Shown: positions 7,482-13,229 of the stretch, in pieces
Position numbering within the stretch: the stretch's first letter is position 1
How the letters are laid out: each line of letters starts with the position of its first letter
DNA from: a virus
IMG/VR virus record: IMGVR_UViG_3300006104_000938
Coordinates: 1-23,686 of that record
Direction: 5' to 3' (one strand)
DNA: 23,686 nt
Notes under the pieces: generated by a model
Database searches by the model: none
Told to the model about the DNA's origin: nothing
What the model saw: only the letters and a program-made list of their open reading frames with translations
Translations under genes and position numbers: made by a program

Positions 7482-8120
7482 ATGCCAAAACATGGTATAT
7501 TTGAAATACTGAATATGATTAATGATCTTCCAGAGTATGAAGCAAGAAAGTACTCTCTGAGCACATGTCAAGATAATATTGTATTGATGCAAATTCTTCA
7601 ATGTACTTTTAGTCCACATATTAAATTTATGCTTCCTCCTGGTCCTCCACCTTATAAGCCTAATGATGCTGCTGCCGGTCAAGAAATGATTCTTTACCGT
7701 GAATGGCGCCGTATCTATTTGTTCCTTGAAGGCCAAGGACCAGATATGCCTCCTCTTAAACGTGAAACCCTTTTCATTCAAATGCTTGAAACTGTGTGTG
7801 CAAAGGATGCTGAGATTCTTGTTTATATGAAGGATAAGACATGTCCATATAAGAATATTACAGCTGAATTGGTATACGATACCTTTCCTTTCTTGATTCC
7901 TGATCCTGCCGAATTTCCCGTTAGTCCAGCCAGAATCGAAGAACAACAAAAGCCTAAAAGAGAAAATCGTCCAGAGCTTGAGCGTGCATGTCCATTTGGC
8001 TGCACTACTAAAGCTGGTAAAACCTTCATGATGCCCGGGCCACTCATGAAGCACCTTAAAGATGCCCATAGCTTTAACGAAGAACAGATTGCAGAATTTA
8101 AGAAGGAACACTACAACTAA
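7482..8120 (+). CDS. DUF6433-like phage protein with C-terminal zinc-finger-like motif
   Basis: A 212-aa protein. Residues 50-140 carry MLPPGPPPYKP, then LYREWRRIYLF, then RETLFIQMLETV, then AKDAEIL and CPYKNITAELV, a pattern I recognise from the DUF6433 family of T4-like phages. A proline- and charge-rich linker (about 140-168) leads to a C-terminal ACPFGC...HLKDAH block in which Cys170, Cys174, His191 and His196 form a C2H2-like zinc site. The conserved part has no known function; the finger suggests nucleic-acid or protein binding. It sits 10 bases after RNase H with an AAGGAA ribosome site and overlaps the next gene at TAATG, so replication or early takeover is a reasonable guess. Confidence 0.7.
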   Translation: MPKHGIFEILNMINDLPEYEARKYSLSTCQDNIVLMQILQCTFSPHIKFMLPPGPPPYKPNDAAAGQEMILYREWRRIYLFLEGQGPDMPPLKRETLFIQMLETVCAKDAEILVYMKDKTCPYKNITAELVYDTFPFLIPDPAEFPVSPARIEEQQKPKRENRPELERACPFGCTTKAGKTFMMPGPLMKHLKDAHSFNEEQIAEFKKEHYN

Positions 8121-8293
8121 TGTCTAAGACCCGCCGCAGATATCATAAGGATGATTTTTTCGAAGACGATAATGATTATGAGCCTCAAGAAAAAAAGCCT
8201 AAGGATAAAAGAACGTCTCGTCGTGTAGATCGCGCAATTCGTATTAAAGATTTAGATCAGTTGATTTCTATTGATGAAGAGGATGAGGTATAA
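8120..8293 (+). CDS. hypothetical 57-aa charged protein
   Basis: A short ORF that exactly fills the gap between two larger genes, using a TAATG overlap at both ends (ATG inside the upstream stop, stop inside the downstream ATG). It begins MSKTRRRYHKDDFFEDD, has a central basic stretch KDKRTSRRVDRAIR, then IKDLDQLISID and an acidic end EEDEV. The perfect overlaps at both ends are strong support for a real gene. It has no recognised family; the charge pattern suggests a small nucleic-acid or protein-binding factor, which is inference. Confidence 0.72.
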   Translation: MSKTRRRYHKDDFFEDDNDYEPQEKKPKDKRTSRRVDRAIRIKDLDQLISIDEEDEV

Positions 8294-8655
8294 TGAGTTA
8301 TTGGGGATATCACCTACTCCTTGATTGCAGCGGCTGCGATAAGAGTGCTATTACAGATCAAAGCATCTTAGAGCTTTGGGTCAAGACATTGGTTAAGCGT
8401 ATTGATATGGTTCCTTATGGTGAACCACAACTTCTTCATTTTGGTCACAATGAAGTACATTTAGAAGGTTGGACAGTCCTACAGTTCATCGAGACTTCAA
8501 ACATTTTGGCACACTTCAATGATCATACCGGAGAAGGTTATATTGACATCTTCTCTTGTAAAGATTTTGATATTGATATTGCTGTACAAACTGTAGAAGA
8601 ATTCTTTGCACCTAATAAGATTCGGAAGACATTTATCACACGTCAGGCTGACTGA
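8293..8655 (+). CDS. speD: AdoMet decarboxylase (SpeD) family pyruvoyl enzyme
   Basis: A 120-aa homologue of bacterial class 1b S-adenosylmethionine decarboxylase. The key residues keep exact family spacing: Ser69 (the residue cleaved and turned into the pyruvoyl group), His74 five residues on, and Cys89 fifteen further, matching Ser63, His68 and Cys83 of the Thermotoga enzyme. The frame GYHLLLDCSGCD (5-16) and GYIDIFSC (82-89) also fit. However, the usual ESH around the cleavage serine is TSN here (Thr68, Asn70). SpeD makes decarboxylated AdoMet for spermidine; some divergent homologues, including viral ones, decarboxylate ornithine or arginine instead. A GAGG ribosome site precedes the ATG. 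It is the last gene of the early unit before a late promoter. Confidence 0.83.
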   Translation: MSYWGYHLLLDCSGCDKSAITDQSILELWVKTLVKRIDMVPYGEPQLLHFGHNEVHLEGWTVLQFIETSNILAHFNDHTGEGYIDIFSCKDFDIDIAVQTVEEFFAPNKIRKTFITRQAD

Positions 8656-8657
8656 AC

Positions 8658-8665
8658 TATAAATA
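8658..8665 (+). promoter_or_regulatory. T4-type late promoter TATAAATA
   Basis: An exact TATAAATA octamer three bases after the SpeD stop, matching the T4 late promoter used by the gp55-type sigma with its sliding-clamp activator. Predicted start is near 8671, leaving a leader of about 12 bases with a GAGGA ribosome site before ATG 8683. Unlike the other exact late octamers, I found no inverted repeat masking the ribosome site here. Confidence 0.75.
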
Positions 8666-8682
8666 TCTTACATGAGGACTAT

Positions 8683-8934
8683 ATGCCAGAATATGGATTT
8701 AGAAATAAAATAACCAAAGAAGAATGGATTCAACGCATGGGCATTTCAGAGATGGAAAAATTCATCGAAGAAAATCCAGATATTGAAACCTTTCCGAATG
8801 GTGCTCCGTTAATACATTCCGGTAGATCGCTGGGTGGTGGCTTGAAAGTCGATGGTGGCTTTAATGACCTACTAAAAACTATTAAAAAAGGAAACAGTAG
8901 AGGTATTACCCAGTCAAACATTGAGACCAAATAA
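8683..8934 (+). CDS. hypothetical 83-aa phage protein
   Basis: A small protein starting MPEYGFRNKITKEEWIQRMG, with FPNGAPLIHSGRSLGGGLKVD in the middle and DGGFNDLLKTIKKGN near the end. The ending resembles the tail of small phage proteins that carry an FmdB-like zinc ribbon at the N-terminus; here no cysteines are present, so any zinc site has been lost or the resemblance is weak. It sits directly under a late promoter with a clear GAGGA ribosome site, and 37 bases upstream of PhoH, with which it is probably co-transcribed. Function unknown. Confidence 0.7.
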   Translation: MPEYGFRNKITKEEWIQRMGISEMEKFIEENPDIETFPNGAPLIHSGRSLGGGLKVDGGFNDLLKTIKKGNSRGITQSNIETK

Positions 8935-8971
8935 TTTGTCATGTCCATTAAATCCAACGTAAGGAATTTCT

Positions 8972-9730
8972 ATGGCATCAGCAGAAAATCGTTTAACAAG
9001 AAAGCAAAGAAGAGCCTCAAGAAACGGAGAACAACCTCAAGACTATAAAAACAATCCACCTAAAGAAAGAGGATTGAATATCAAAACTATTATCCCTATG
9101 ACAAGAACACAGGATATTACTTTTGATGCTTTTGCTGATGATAAACATTTACTGCTTCATGGCTCTGCCGGAACAGGTAAGACATTTATTTCTATGTATC
9201 TTGCTCTGCAAGAAGTAATGAATCCAGAAAACGACGTTGAAAAGCTAATCATAATTAGATCAGTTGTACCTACACGCGATATGGGATTCCTTCCCGGAAG
9301 CGCAAAAGATAAAGCCAAGGTTTATGAGGCACCCTATTATAGCATTTGTACTGAACTGTTTGGTCGTGGTGATGCTTATGAAATTCTTAAGACTAAAGGC
9401 CTTATTGAGTTTCATACAACATCATTTATTCGCGGTATTACTCTTAGCAATTGCGTGGTCATTGTTGACGAAATGCAAAACTGCACAGAACAAGAACTAG
9501 ACTCAGTTATAACACGTATTGGTGAAAACTGCCGTATCATCTTCAGCGGCGATTTTAGACAATCAGACTTACAACGTGATAATGAAAGACGTGGAATTCT
9601 CAACTTCATGAGAATTCTAAAGAAGATGAATTTATTTGAAAACATCGAATTTACACGAGATGATATTGTAAGATCTAAATTAGTAAAATCTTATATCATT
9701 GCAAAAGAGGAATTACAAATACCTGCATAA
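8972..9730 (+). CDS. phoH: PhoH-like P-loop ATPase
   Basis: A 252-aa PhoH-family ATPase. Walker A is GSAGTGKT (64-71), Walker B is VIVDEMQN (163-170), and the sensor-like SGDFRQSDL (192-200) matches the superfamily 1-like PhoH core. The first 35 residues are basic and disordered-looking (NRLTRKQRRASR), a common phage variation. PhoH is widespread in phages infecting marine bacteria; its cellular role is unsettled, and RNA or phosphate-stress links are only proposed. Start from a TAAGGA ribosome site. The stop overlaps the exonuclease ATG (TAATG), indicating coupling with a DNA-processing enzyme. Confidence 0.95.
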   Translation: MASAENRLTRKQRRASRNGEQPQDYKNNPPKERGLNIKTIIPMTRTQDITFDAFADDKHLLLHGSAGTGKTFISMYLALQEVMNPENDVEKLIIIRSVVPTRDMGFLPGSAKDKAKVYEAPYYSICTELFGRGDAYEILKTKGLIEFHTTSFIRGITLSNCVVIVDEMQNCTEQELDSVITRIGENCRIIFSGDFRQSDLQRDNERRGILNFMRILKKMNLFENIEFTRDDIVRSKLVKSYIIAKEELQIPA

Positions 9731-10404
9731 TGTTTAACCTTGAATTAGTAAATCATGAAAATATAATTACAACTGAAAAGGATGGAAAGCGCTTATACCA
9801 ATTACCTACTGGTGAGCGCTTTCCATCTGTAACTACCGTATTAGGTCATACCTCTGATAGCACATGGCTCGAGGAATGGCGTGATAAAGTTGGACACGAA
9901 GAAGCCGATAGAATTGGTAGATTGGCCGCAGCAAGAGGAACAGTTCTTCATCTTGCATGTGAGCAATATGTTATGAACCAACAACAAGATCAAATGAACC
10001 CATTTATCAAGATGCTCTTCAATCAAGTCAAGCCAATTCTTGATTCTCGATTAGCTACAGTGTATGGTTCTGAAGTACCATTATATTCTCGGCATCTCCG
10101 GCTTTCTGGAAGATGCGATCTAATTGGTCGGTTTGATGATAAGGATTCTATCATCGACTTCAAGACGACTAATTGGTTTAAGAACGAAGATGATATGACC
10201 GACTATTATATCCAAGAATCTTGTTATGCGGTTATGTTTGAAGAGGTATATGGTCGTCCTATTAGTCGTATCGTTACAATCTCAGTCGGTGAATCTGAGA
10301 TTGGAGCCCAGGTTATCATCAAGAAGCGAGATGACTACATTGATAAGGCAATTGCTCGCATAAAACTTTTTTATGAAAAATTTGATTTTTTGGGTTTACA
10401 ATAA
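9730..10404 (+). CDS. RecB/Cas4-like PD-(D/E)XK exonuclease
   Basis: A 224-aa single-domain nuclease of the RecB/Cas4/MGME1-like group. Order of motifs: PSVTTVL (32-38), RGTVLH (69-74) with His74, GRCD (127-130) with Asp130, IIDFKT (141-146) with Asp143 and Lys145, then QESCYA (162-167) giving the Q-x3-Y motif. These are the metal-binding and catalytic residues, all present. It should degrade DNA ends during recombination, repair or host DNA breakdown. Its ATG sits in the PhoH stop (TAATG). A 13-bp perfect inverted repeat lies inside the coding sequence about 50 bases after the start, and the promoter for the next gene begins within the last codons. Confidence 0.9.
   Translation: MFNLELVNHENIITTEKDGKRLYQLPTGERFPSVTTVLGHTSDSTWLEEWRDKVGHEEADRIGRLAAARGTVLHLACEQYVMNQQQDQMNPFIKMLFNQVKPILDSRLATVYGSEVPLYSRHLRLSGRCDLIGRFDDKDSIIDFKTTNWFKNEDDMTDYYIQESCYAVMFEEVYGRPISRIVTISVGESEIGAQVIIKKRDDYIDKAIARIKLFYEKFDFLGLQ
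9781..9827. repeat. 13-bp perfect inverted repeat inside the exonuclease gene
   Basis: GATGGAAAGCGCT at 9781-9793 is the exact reverse complement of AGCGCTTTCCATC at 9815-9827, with a 21-base loop. It encodes residues around the DGKRLYQLPTGERFPS segment. There is no T-run after it, so it is not a standard terminator. It could fold in the mRNA shortly after the start codon; whether it matters is unknown. Confidence 0.75.
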
Positions 10405-10423
10405 TTATTTTTATTGATATAAT
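10395..10423 (+). promoter_or_regulatory. sigma70 promoter with extended -10 (DUF932 gene)
   Basis: TTTACA at 10395-10400, 17-base spacer, TATAAT at 10418-10423 preceded by TGA. One mismatch to the -35 consensus, none in the -10. Predicted start near 10430, leader about 30 bases with AAAAGGA before ATG 10461. An 8-bp inverted repeat (TTGGGTTT 10390-10397, AAACCCAA 10436-10443) flanks it. Confidence 0.85.
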
Positions 10424-10460
10424 AAGAATATAAGCAAACCCAACCAAAAGGAAATACATT

Positions 10461-11423
10461 ATGTCTCACGAAATTGAATTTGTTAACGGCAAGGCTCAAA
10501 TGGCTTATGCTGGTGAAGTTCCCTGGCACTCTTTGGGAACTCAAGTTCCTCCTGATCTGACTCCCGAGCAGATGCTTGAGGCTGCTGGTCTGGACTGGAT
10601 GGTTCGTAAGTATCCTCTGTATGCTCAAATTGCTGGCAAGCAAGTTGAAACTACTCAAATGGCTCTCGTCCGTGAAACCGACAATAAGATTCTGTCGATT
10701 GTTTCCGAGTCGTGGAATCCTCTGCAAAATCATGAAGCCTTTGAATTCTTCAATGAATTCATCGAAGCTGGTGATATGGAAATGCATACCGCCGGTTCCC
10801 TGAAGGGTGGCCGTCAAGTATGGGCTCTTGCCAAGATCAAGGATTCATTCTTTGATCTGTTTGGTGGTGACCGAACTGAAGGGTACCTGCTCTTCTCTAA
10901 TCCTCACCAGTTTGGTAAGAGCATCGATGTCCGCTTTACCAGCGTCCGTTGCGTTTGCAATAACACGGTCTCGTTTGCTCTTGAGTCTAATTCTTCCAAC
11001 TCCATCGCGATCAATCACCGTAGCGTGTTTGATCCGGTTTCTGTCAAGGAAACCCTTGGTATTGCTACTGGCAAGTTCCAGAAGTACAAGGAAATGGCTC
11101 AGTTCCTCGGTACTCGTAAGTACAATGAAGAAAACATTGTCGAGTACTTCAATCGAGTCTTCCCTCTGACCACTGAAACTAATAAGTCAAAGAAGCCTGT
11201 TTCTCGAGCAGCTCGTCTTGCTCTTGATGTTCTTGACACTCAACCCGGTGCTGAGTTTGCTCCTGGTACCTGGTGGAATGCCTTCAATGCTGTTACCTAC
11301 CTGACTGACCACAAGCTCGGTCGCTCGGCCGATACTCGCATGTCGTCTTCGTGGTTTGGTAGCAACAAGGACCGCAAGATCAAGGCTCTTAACACAGCCA
11401 TGGAGTTTGCTGAAGTTGCTTAA
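10461..11423 (+). CDS. DUF932 phage/plasmid-like protein
   Basis: A 320-aa member of the DUF932 (TIGR03299-type) family found in phages and plasmids. Recognisable blocks are PWHSLGT (21-27), DWMVRKYPLY, SESWNPLQNHEAFEFF, GGRQVWALAKI, FSNPHQFGKSIDVRFTSVRC, VCNNT and the late TWWNAFNAVTYLTDH. The function is unknown, but such genes are often strongly expressed early. That fits here: a near-consensus sigma70 promoter, a good ribosome site, and a GC-richer, evidently translation-adapted codon choice (32 of 60 bases G/C in line 10921, against 15 of 60 in line 15781). It is followed at once by a long hairpin and late promoter, so it seems to be a single-gene early unit. Confidence 0.9.
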   Translation: MSHEIEFVNGKAQMAYAGEVPWHSLGTQVPPDLTPEQMLEAAGLDWMVRKYPLYAQIAGKQVETTQMALVRETDNKILSIVSESWNPLQNHEAFEFFNEFIEAGDMEMHTAGSLKGGRQVWALAKIKDSFFDLFGGDRTEGYLLFSNPHQFGKSIDVRFTSVRCVCNNTVSFALESNSSNSIAINHRSVFDPVSVKETLGIATGKFQKYKEMAQFLGTRKYNEENIVEYFNRVFPLTTETNKSKKPVSRAARLALDVLDTQPGAEFAPGTWWNAFNAVTYLTDHKLGRSADTRMSSSWFGSNKDRKIKALNTAMEFAEVA

Positions 11424-11427
11424 TTGA

Positions 11428-11477
11428 ATATGCTCCGTAGGTTCCTATAAATATAATAAGCAACCTACGGAGCATAT
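11428..11477 (+). promoter_or_regulatory. 16-bp ribosome-site-masking hairpin around a late promoter
   Basis: Left arm ATATGCTCCGTAGGTT (11428-11443) is the exact reverse complement of AACCTACGGAGCATAT (11462-11477). The 18-base loop contains TATAAATA. The right arm includes the CGGAG Shine-Dalgarno (11468-11472) of the gene at 11481. RNA reading through from DUF932 would fold and hide it; RNA from the late promoter (start near 11459) lacks the left arm. It is not an intrinsic terminator, since no T-run follows. Confidence 0.88.
11446..11453 (+). promoter_or_regulatory. T4-type late promoter TATAAATA
   Basis: An exact late octamer in the loop of the 11428-11477 hairpin. Predicted start near 11459, three bases before the right arm, so the late transcript keeps the ribosome site but not its masking strand. 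Drives the 74-aa gene at 11481 and probably the two genes after it. Confidence 0.82.
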
Positions 11478-11480
11478 CTT

Positions 11481-11705
11481 ATGCAGAATGATCTTCTAGC
11501 AAAATTCCTTCCGGATGTCTTAACTAGACAAGAGATGCCAGAATGGTTTATACATATTGCCGACTCTAGATCTAAAGGCAGATGTGAATTTATCGTCTGG
11601 GATCATGAGGATGAAAAGATCATCCATGCTGATTTCTGGAAAGATGACGAATTCCATGAAACAAAAACTTTTCAGATTAAATTAGATTACACTAGAAAAG
11701 ATTAA
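11481..11705 (+). CDS. hypothetical 74-aa late protein
   Basis: A small protein starting MQNDLLAKFLPDVLTRQ, then MPEWFIHIADSRSKGRCEF and a beta-rich second half with DHEDEKIIHADFW and FQIKLDYTRKD. It has no recognised family, no membrane segment and no zinc motif. Start is defined by CGGAG with an 8-base spacing. It is controlled by the late promoter and masking hairpin directly upstream, so its product appears to be kept off early and made late, which suggests a virion, assembly or lysis-timing role. That role is inference from regulation only. Confidence 0.75.
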   Translation: MQNDLLAKFLPDVLTRQEMPEWFIHIADSRSKGRCEFIVWDHEDEKIIHADFWKDDEFHETKTFQIKLDYTRKD

Positions 11706-11723
11706 ATTAAAGGATATTATATT

Positions 11724-11984
11724 ATGGCAGTTTCAACTCGTAAGAACTACACCTCTAAGGGCACTCACAGTTCTGTTTCTCGTGGTATTACCCAGGCAGT
11801 TCGGGCAGATCGTACTCGTCTCGAGAAGCTTGAGTTTATTCATGATGCTTGGAAGAAGCTTCAGAACCCTTGGGTAACCATTGAAAACCCAGATAAGAAT
11901 GCTACTAACCGTCGTCATATTAAGGTTCGTGCCAATGATCTGTGGGGCAATCCAAAGATCAAGAAGGAAGAACCCACGGGATGA
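11724..11984 (+). CDS. hypothetical 86-aa basic phage protein
   Basis: A basic protein, with MAVSTRKNYTSKGTHSS at the start, a helix TRLEKLEFIHDAWKKLQNPW in the middle, then TNRRHIKVRANDLWGNPKIK. The NPWVTIENPDKN segment followed by a basic strand reminds me of small conserved proteins in other T4-like phages, but I cannot name the family. It follows the 74-aa gene after 18 bases with an AAGGAT ribosome site and no new promoter, so it is probably late. It may bind nucleic acid given its charge. Confidence 0.75.
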   Translation: MAVSTRKNYTSKGTHSSVSRGITQAVRADRTRLEKLEFIHDAWKKLQNPWVTIENPDKNATNRRHIKVRANDLWGNPKIKKEEPTG

Positions 11985-12145
11985 AGCTTGTTCCCATTGC
12001 GCTTCTTCTCATATTTGCTTCTAATGCTGCAATGTTTTATGAAGCTGGAAAATATTCTAATACCGGTATGGGAAAGCTAGCCTGTGTGGTGTTTATGCTA
12101 AGCAATTTTGTTGGAATTTATCTGACGGTTGTAAATTTTCTATAA
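11981..12145 (+). CDS. hypothetical 54-aa two-helix membrane protein
   Basis: Start chosen at ATG 11981, which overlaps the upstream stop (ATGA); an earlier in-frame ATG at 11942 would run 40 bases into the preceding gene and add only polar residues. The protein has two hydrophobic segments, about residues 3-17 (LVPIALLLIFASNAA) and 30-53 (ACVVFMLSNFVGIYLTVV), joined by a short polar loop. It is most likely an inner-membrane protein. A holin-like or superinfection role is possible but there is no specific motif. It shares the late unit starting at 11446. Confidence 0.7.
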   Translation: MKLVPIALLLIFASNAAMFYEAGKYSNTGMGKLACVVFMLSNFVGIYLTVVNFL

Positions 12146-12152
12146 AACCTAG

Positions 12153-12181
12153 TTTACATTAATTCGTCTCCGTGGTATAAT
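12153..12181 (+). promoter_or_regulatory. sigma70 promoter with extended -10 (metallopeptidase gene)
   Basis: TTTACA at 12153-12158, 17-base spacer, TATAAT at 12176-12181 preceded by TGG. Predicted start near 12188. The spacer contains CTCCGT (12168-12173), the reverse complement of ACGGAG (12188-12193), which is the ribosome site of the next gene; two G-U pairs could extend it. Read-through RNA could be masked while RNA from this promoter could not. Confidence 0.83.
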
Positions 12182-12200
12182 GAATTAACGGAGGTATCAT

Positions 12201-12665
12201 ATGAAAATACATATCTATAACATCAAAAACACTAATGGTATGGTAACTCGCTCGAAAGTTATTTCTGCGATGAAGTTTTATGCCAGTAAACTTATGACAC
12301 ACCGATTGTCTGATAGTCTGACTGTCTTTGTTAGATTTAAGACTGACATTCCATATGCCGGTTTGTGTACATGGTTGGATGAACCTCGTCGACCAAAAGA
12401 ATTTGCTATTACTATTAATCCGGATATGGCAGATGATCCTATTGAACAAACTCTTGCTCATGAAATGGTTCACGTAAAGCAATACGCTAAGGGTGAACTT
12501 AAAGATCTTCTTTCATATCCGGATCTTGTTGTCTGGCAAGGCAGCAGAAGGCATTGCGACAATGATGGTGCAGACTATATGTCTCTGCCATGGGAAATTG
12601 AAGCTTTCGATAAAGAACGTACGTTATATCTCGAATACATGTCTAACAATGGGAGAAAATTCTAA
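12201..12665 (+). CDS. HExxH zinc metallopeptidase-like protein
   Basis: A 154-aa gluzincin-type protein. HEMVH (87-91) gives the two zinc His ligands and the catalytic Glu88; the third ligand is likely Glu132 or Glu134 in PWEIEAF (130-136), which follows after about 43 residues. The spacing and small size resemble SprT-like and DUF45-like phage metalloproteins. No signal peptide is seen, so it should act in the cytoplasm, possibly in proteolysis of host or phage proteins; the substrate is unknown. A strong ACGGAGG ribosome site lies about 7 bases before ATG, under a near-consensus sigma70 promoter, so it is probably an early gene. The stop overlaps the next ATG (TAATG). Confidence 0.83.
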   Translation: MKIHIYNIKNTNGMVTRSKVISAMKFYASKLMTHRLSDSLTVFVRFKTDIPYAGLCTWLDEPRRPKEFAITINPDMADDPIEQTLAHEMVHVKQYAKGELKDLLSYPDLVVWQGSRRHCDNDGADYMSLPWEIEAFDKERTLYLEYMSNNGRKF

Positions 12666-12859
12666 TGAACACTATGAATGATGTAGTTGATATTGCAGAA
12701 ATTGATCTTGAAGAAGTTGAAACTAAAGAAATTCTTTATTTCAATTCTTATGATGAGGTTAGAAACTTTGTAAGACAAAAGCCAACATATTCGGCCAATA
12801 TCAGTTATTATGAACCTTCTCTTCAAGCTTGGGCAATGGTGATTAATCATGACCAATAA
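12665..12859 (+). CDS. hypothetical 64-aa acidic protein
   Basis: A small acidic protein beginning MNTMNDVVDIAEIDLEEVE with a compact second half FNSYDEVRNFVRQKPTYSAN. It has no known family. It starts in a TAATG overlap with the metallopeptidase and overlaps the next gene by 11 bases, so it belongs to the same early unit. Early acidic proteins of this size in phages often bind host factors, but nothing in the sequence shows which, if any. Confidence 0.68.
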   Translation: MNTMNDVVDIAEIDLEEVETKEILYFNSYDEVRNFVRQKPTYSANISYYEPSLQAWAMVINHDQ

Positions 12860-13223
12860 AATTACTGAACTGTTGGATAGTCCTGAATGGCAAGAACTGA
12901 CTCGTCTCCAAATGGAATGGGAAAAGACTTATGATGAAGAACAAGATGCAAAATGGAATGCACTTGATCATGACACTCAACTATCGATGTTCTATTCGGT
13001 AGTCAAGAGACTCGTTCAAGGAGAACTTAATGACCATGGCACTTATCGTTGGGTGCTGTATGATGTGTTTGGTTTTGATATGTCTTCTTATGCCATAGGA
13101 ATGAAATGTGGATTTATGGATCTGCATAACTCTATTGTTGATAGAGGTACTGTAGATAAAATGCACGAAGAAATCAAGCGGCTACAAGCAGAAATTGATC
13201 TAAGAAATGATGACCTAAAGTAA
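12849..13223 (+). CDS. hypothetical 124-aa protein with C-terminal coiled coil
   Basis: Starts MTNKITELLDSPEWQELTRL, has a central helical/hydrophobic part (LSMFYSVVKRLVQGEL and YRWVLYDVFGFDMSSY) and ends in a heptad-like helix KMHEEIKRLQAEIDLRNDD, consistent with a short coiled coil for oligomerisation. No catalytic motif. It overlaps the 64-aa gene and is the last gene of the early unit starting at 12153. Its stop directly abuts the stop of the minus-strand glycosyltransferase. Function unknown. Confidence 0.72.
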   Translation: MTNKITELLDSPEWQELTRLQMEWEKTYDEEQDAKWNALDHDTQLSMFYSVVKRLVQGELNDHGTYRWVLYDVFGFDMSSYAIGMKCGFMDLHNSIVDRGTVDKMHEEIKRLQAEIDLRNDDLK

Positions 13224-13229
13224 TTAGGT
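13213..13229. terminator. weak hairpin at convergent gene ends
   Basis: ACCTAA (13213-13218) and TTAGGT (13224-13229) form a 6-bp stem with a 5-base loop spanning the adjoining stops of two convergent genes. It could serve both strands as a weak terminator, but it is short, AT-rich and lacks a clean T-run on either side. Confidence 0.3.

Noticed and set aside
7458-8111. A 217-codon open frame on the minus strand.
   Set aside because: It is a shadow of the DUF6433-like gene; no ribosome site, no recognisable protein pattern and odd residue composition.
11428-11477. The 16-bp hairpin as a rho-independent terminator after DUF932.
   Set aside because: No T-run follows on either strand and the loop is a late promoter; ribosome-site masking explains the parts better.
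11942-11980. Longer version of the small membrane protein starting at 11942.
   Set aside because: It would overlap the preceding gene by more than 40 bases; ATG 11981 gives a normal ATGA overlap and a clean hydrophobic start.
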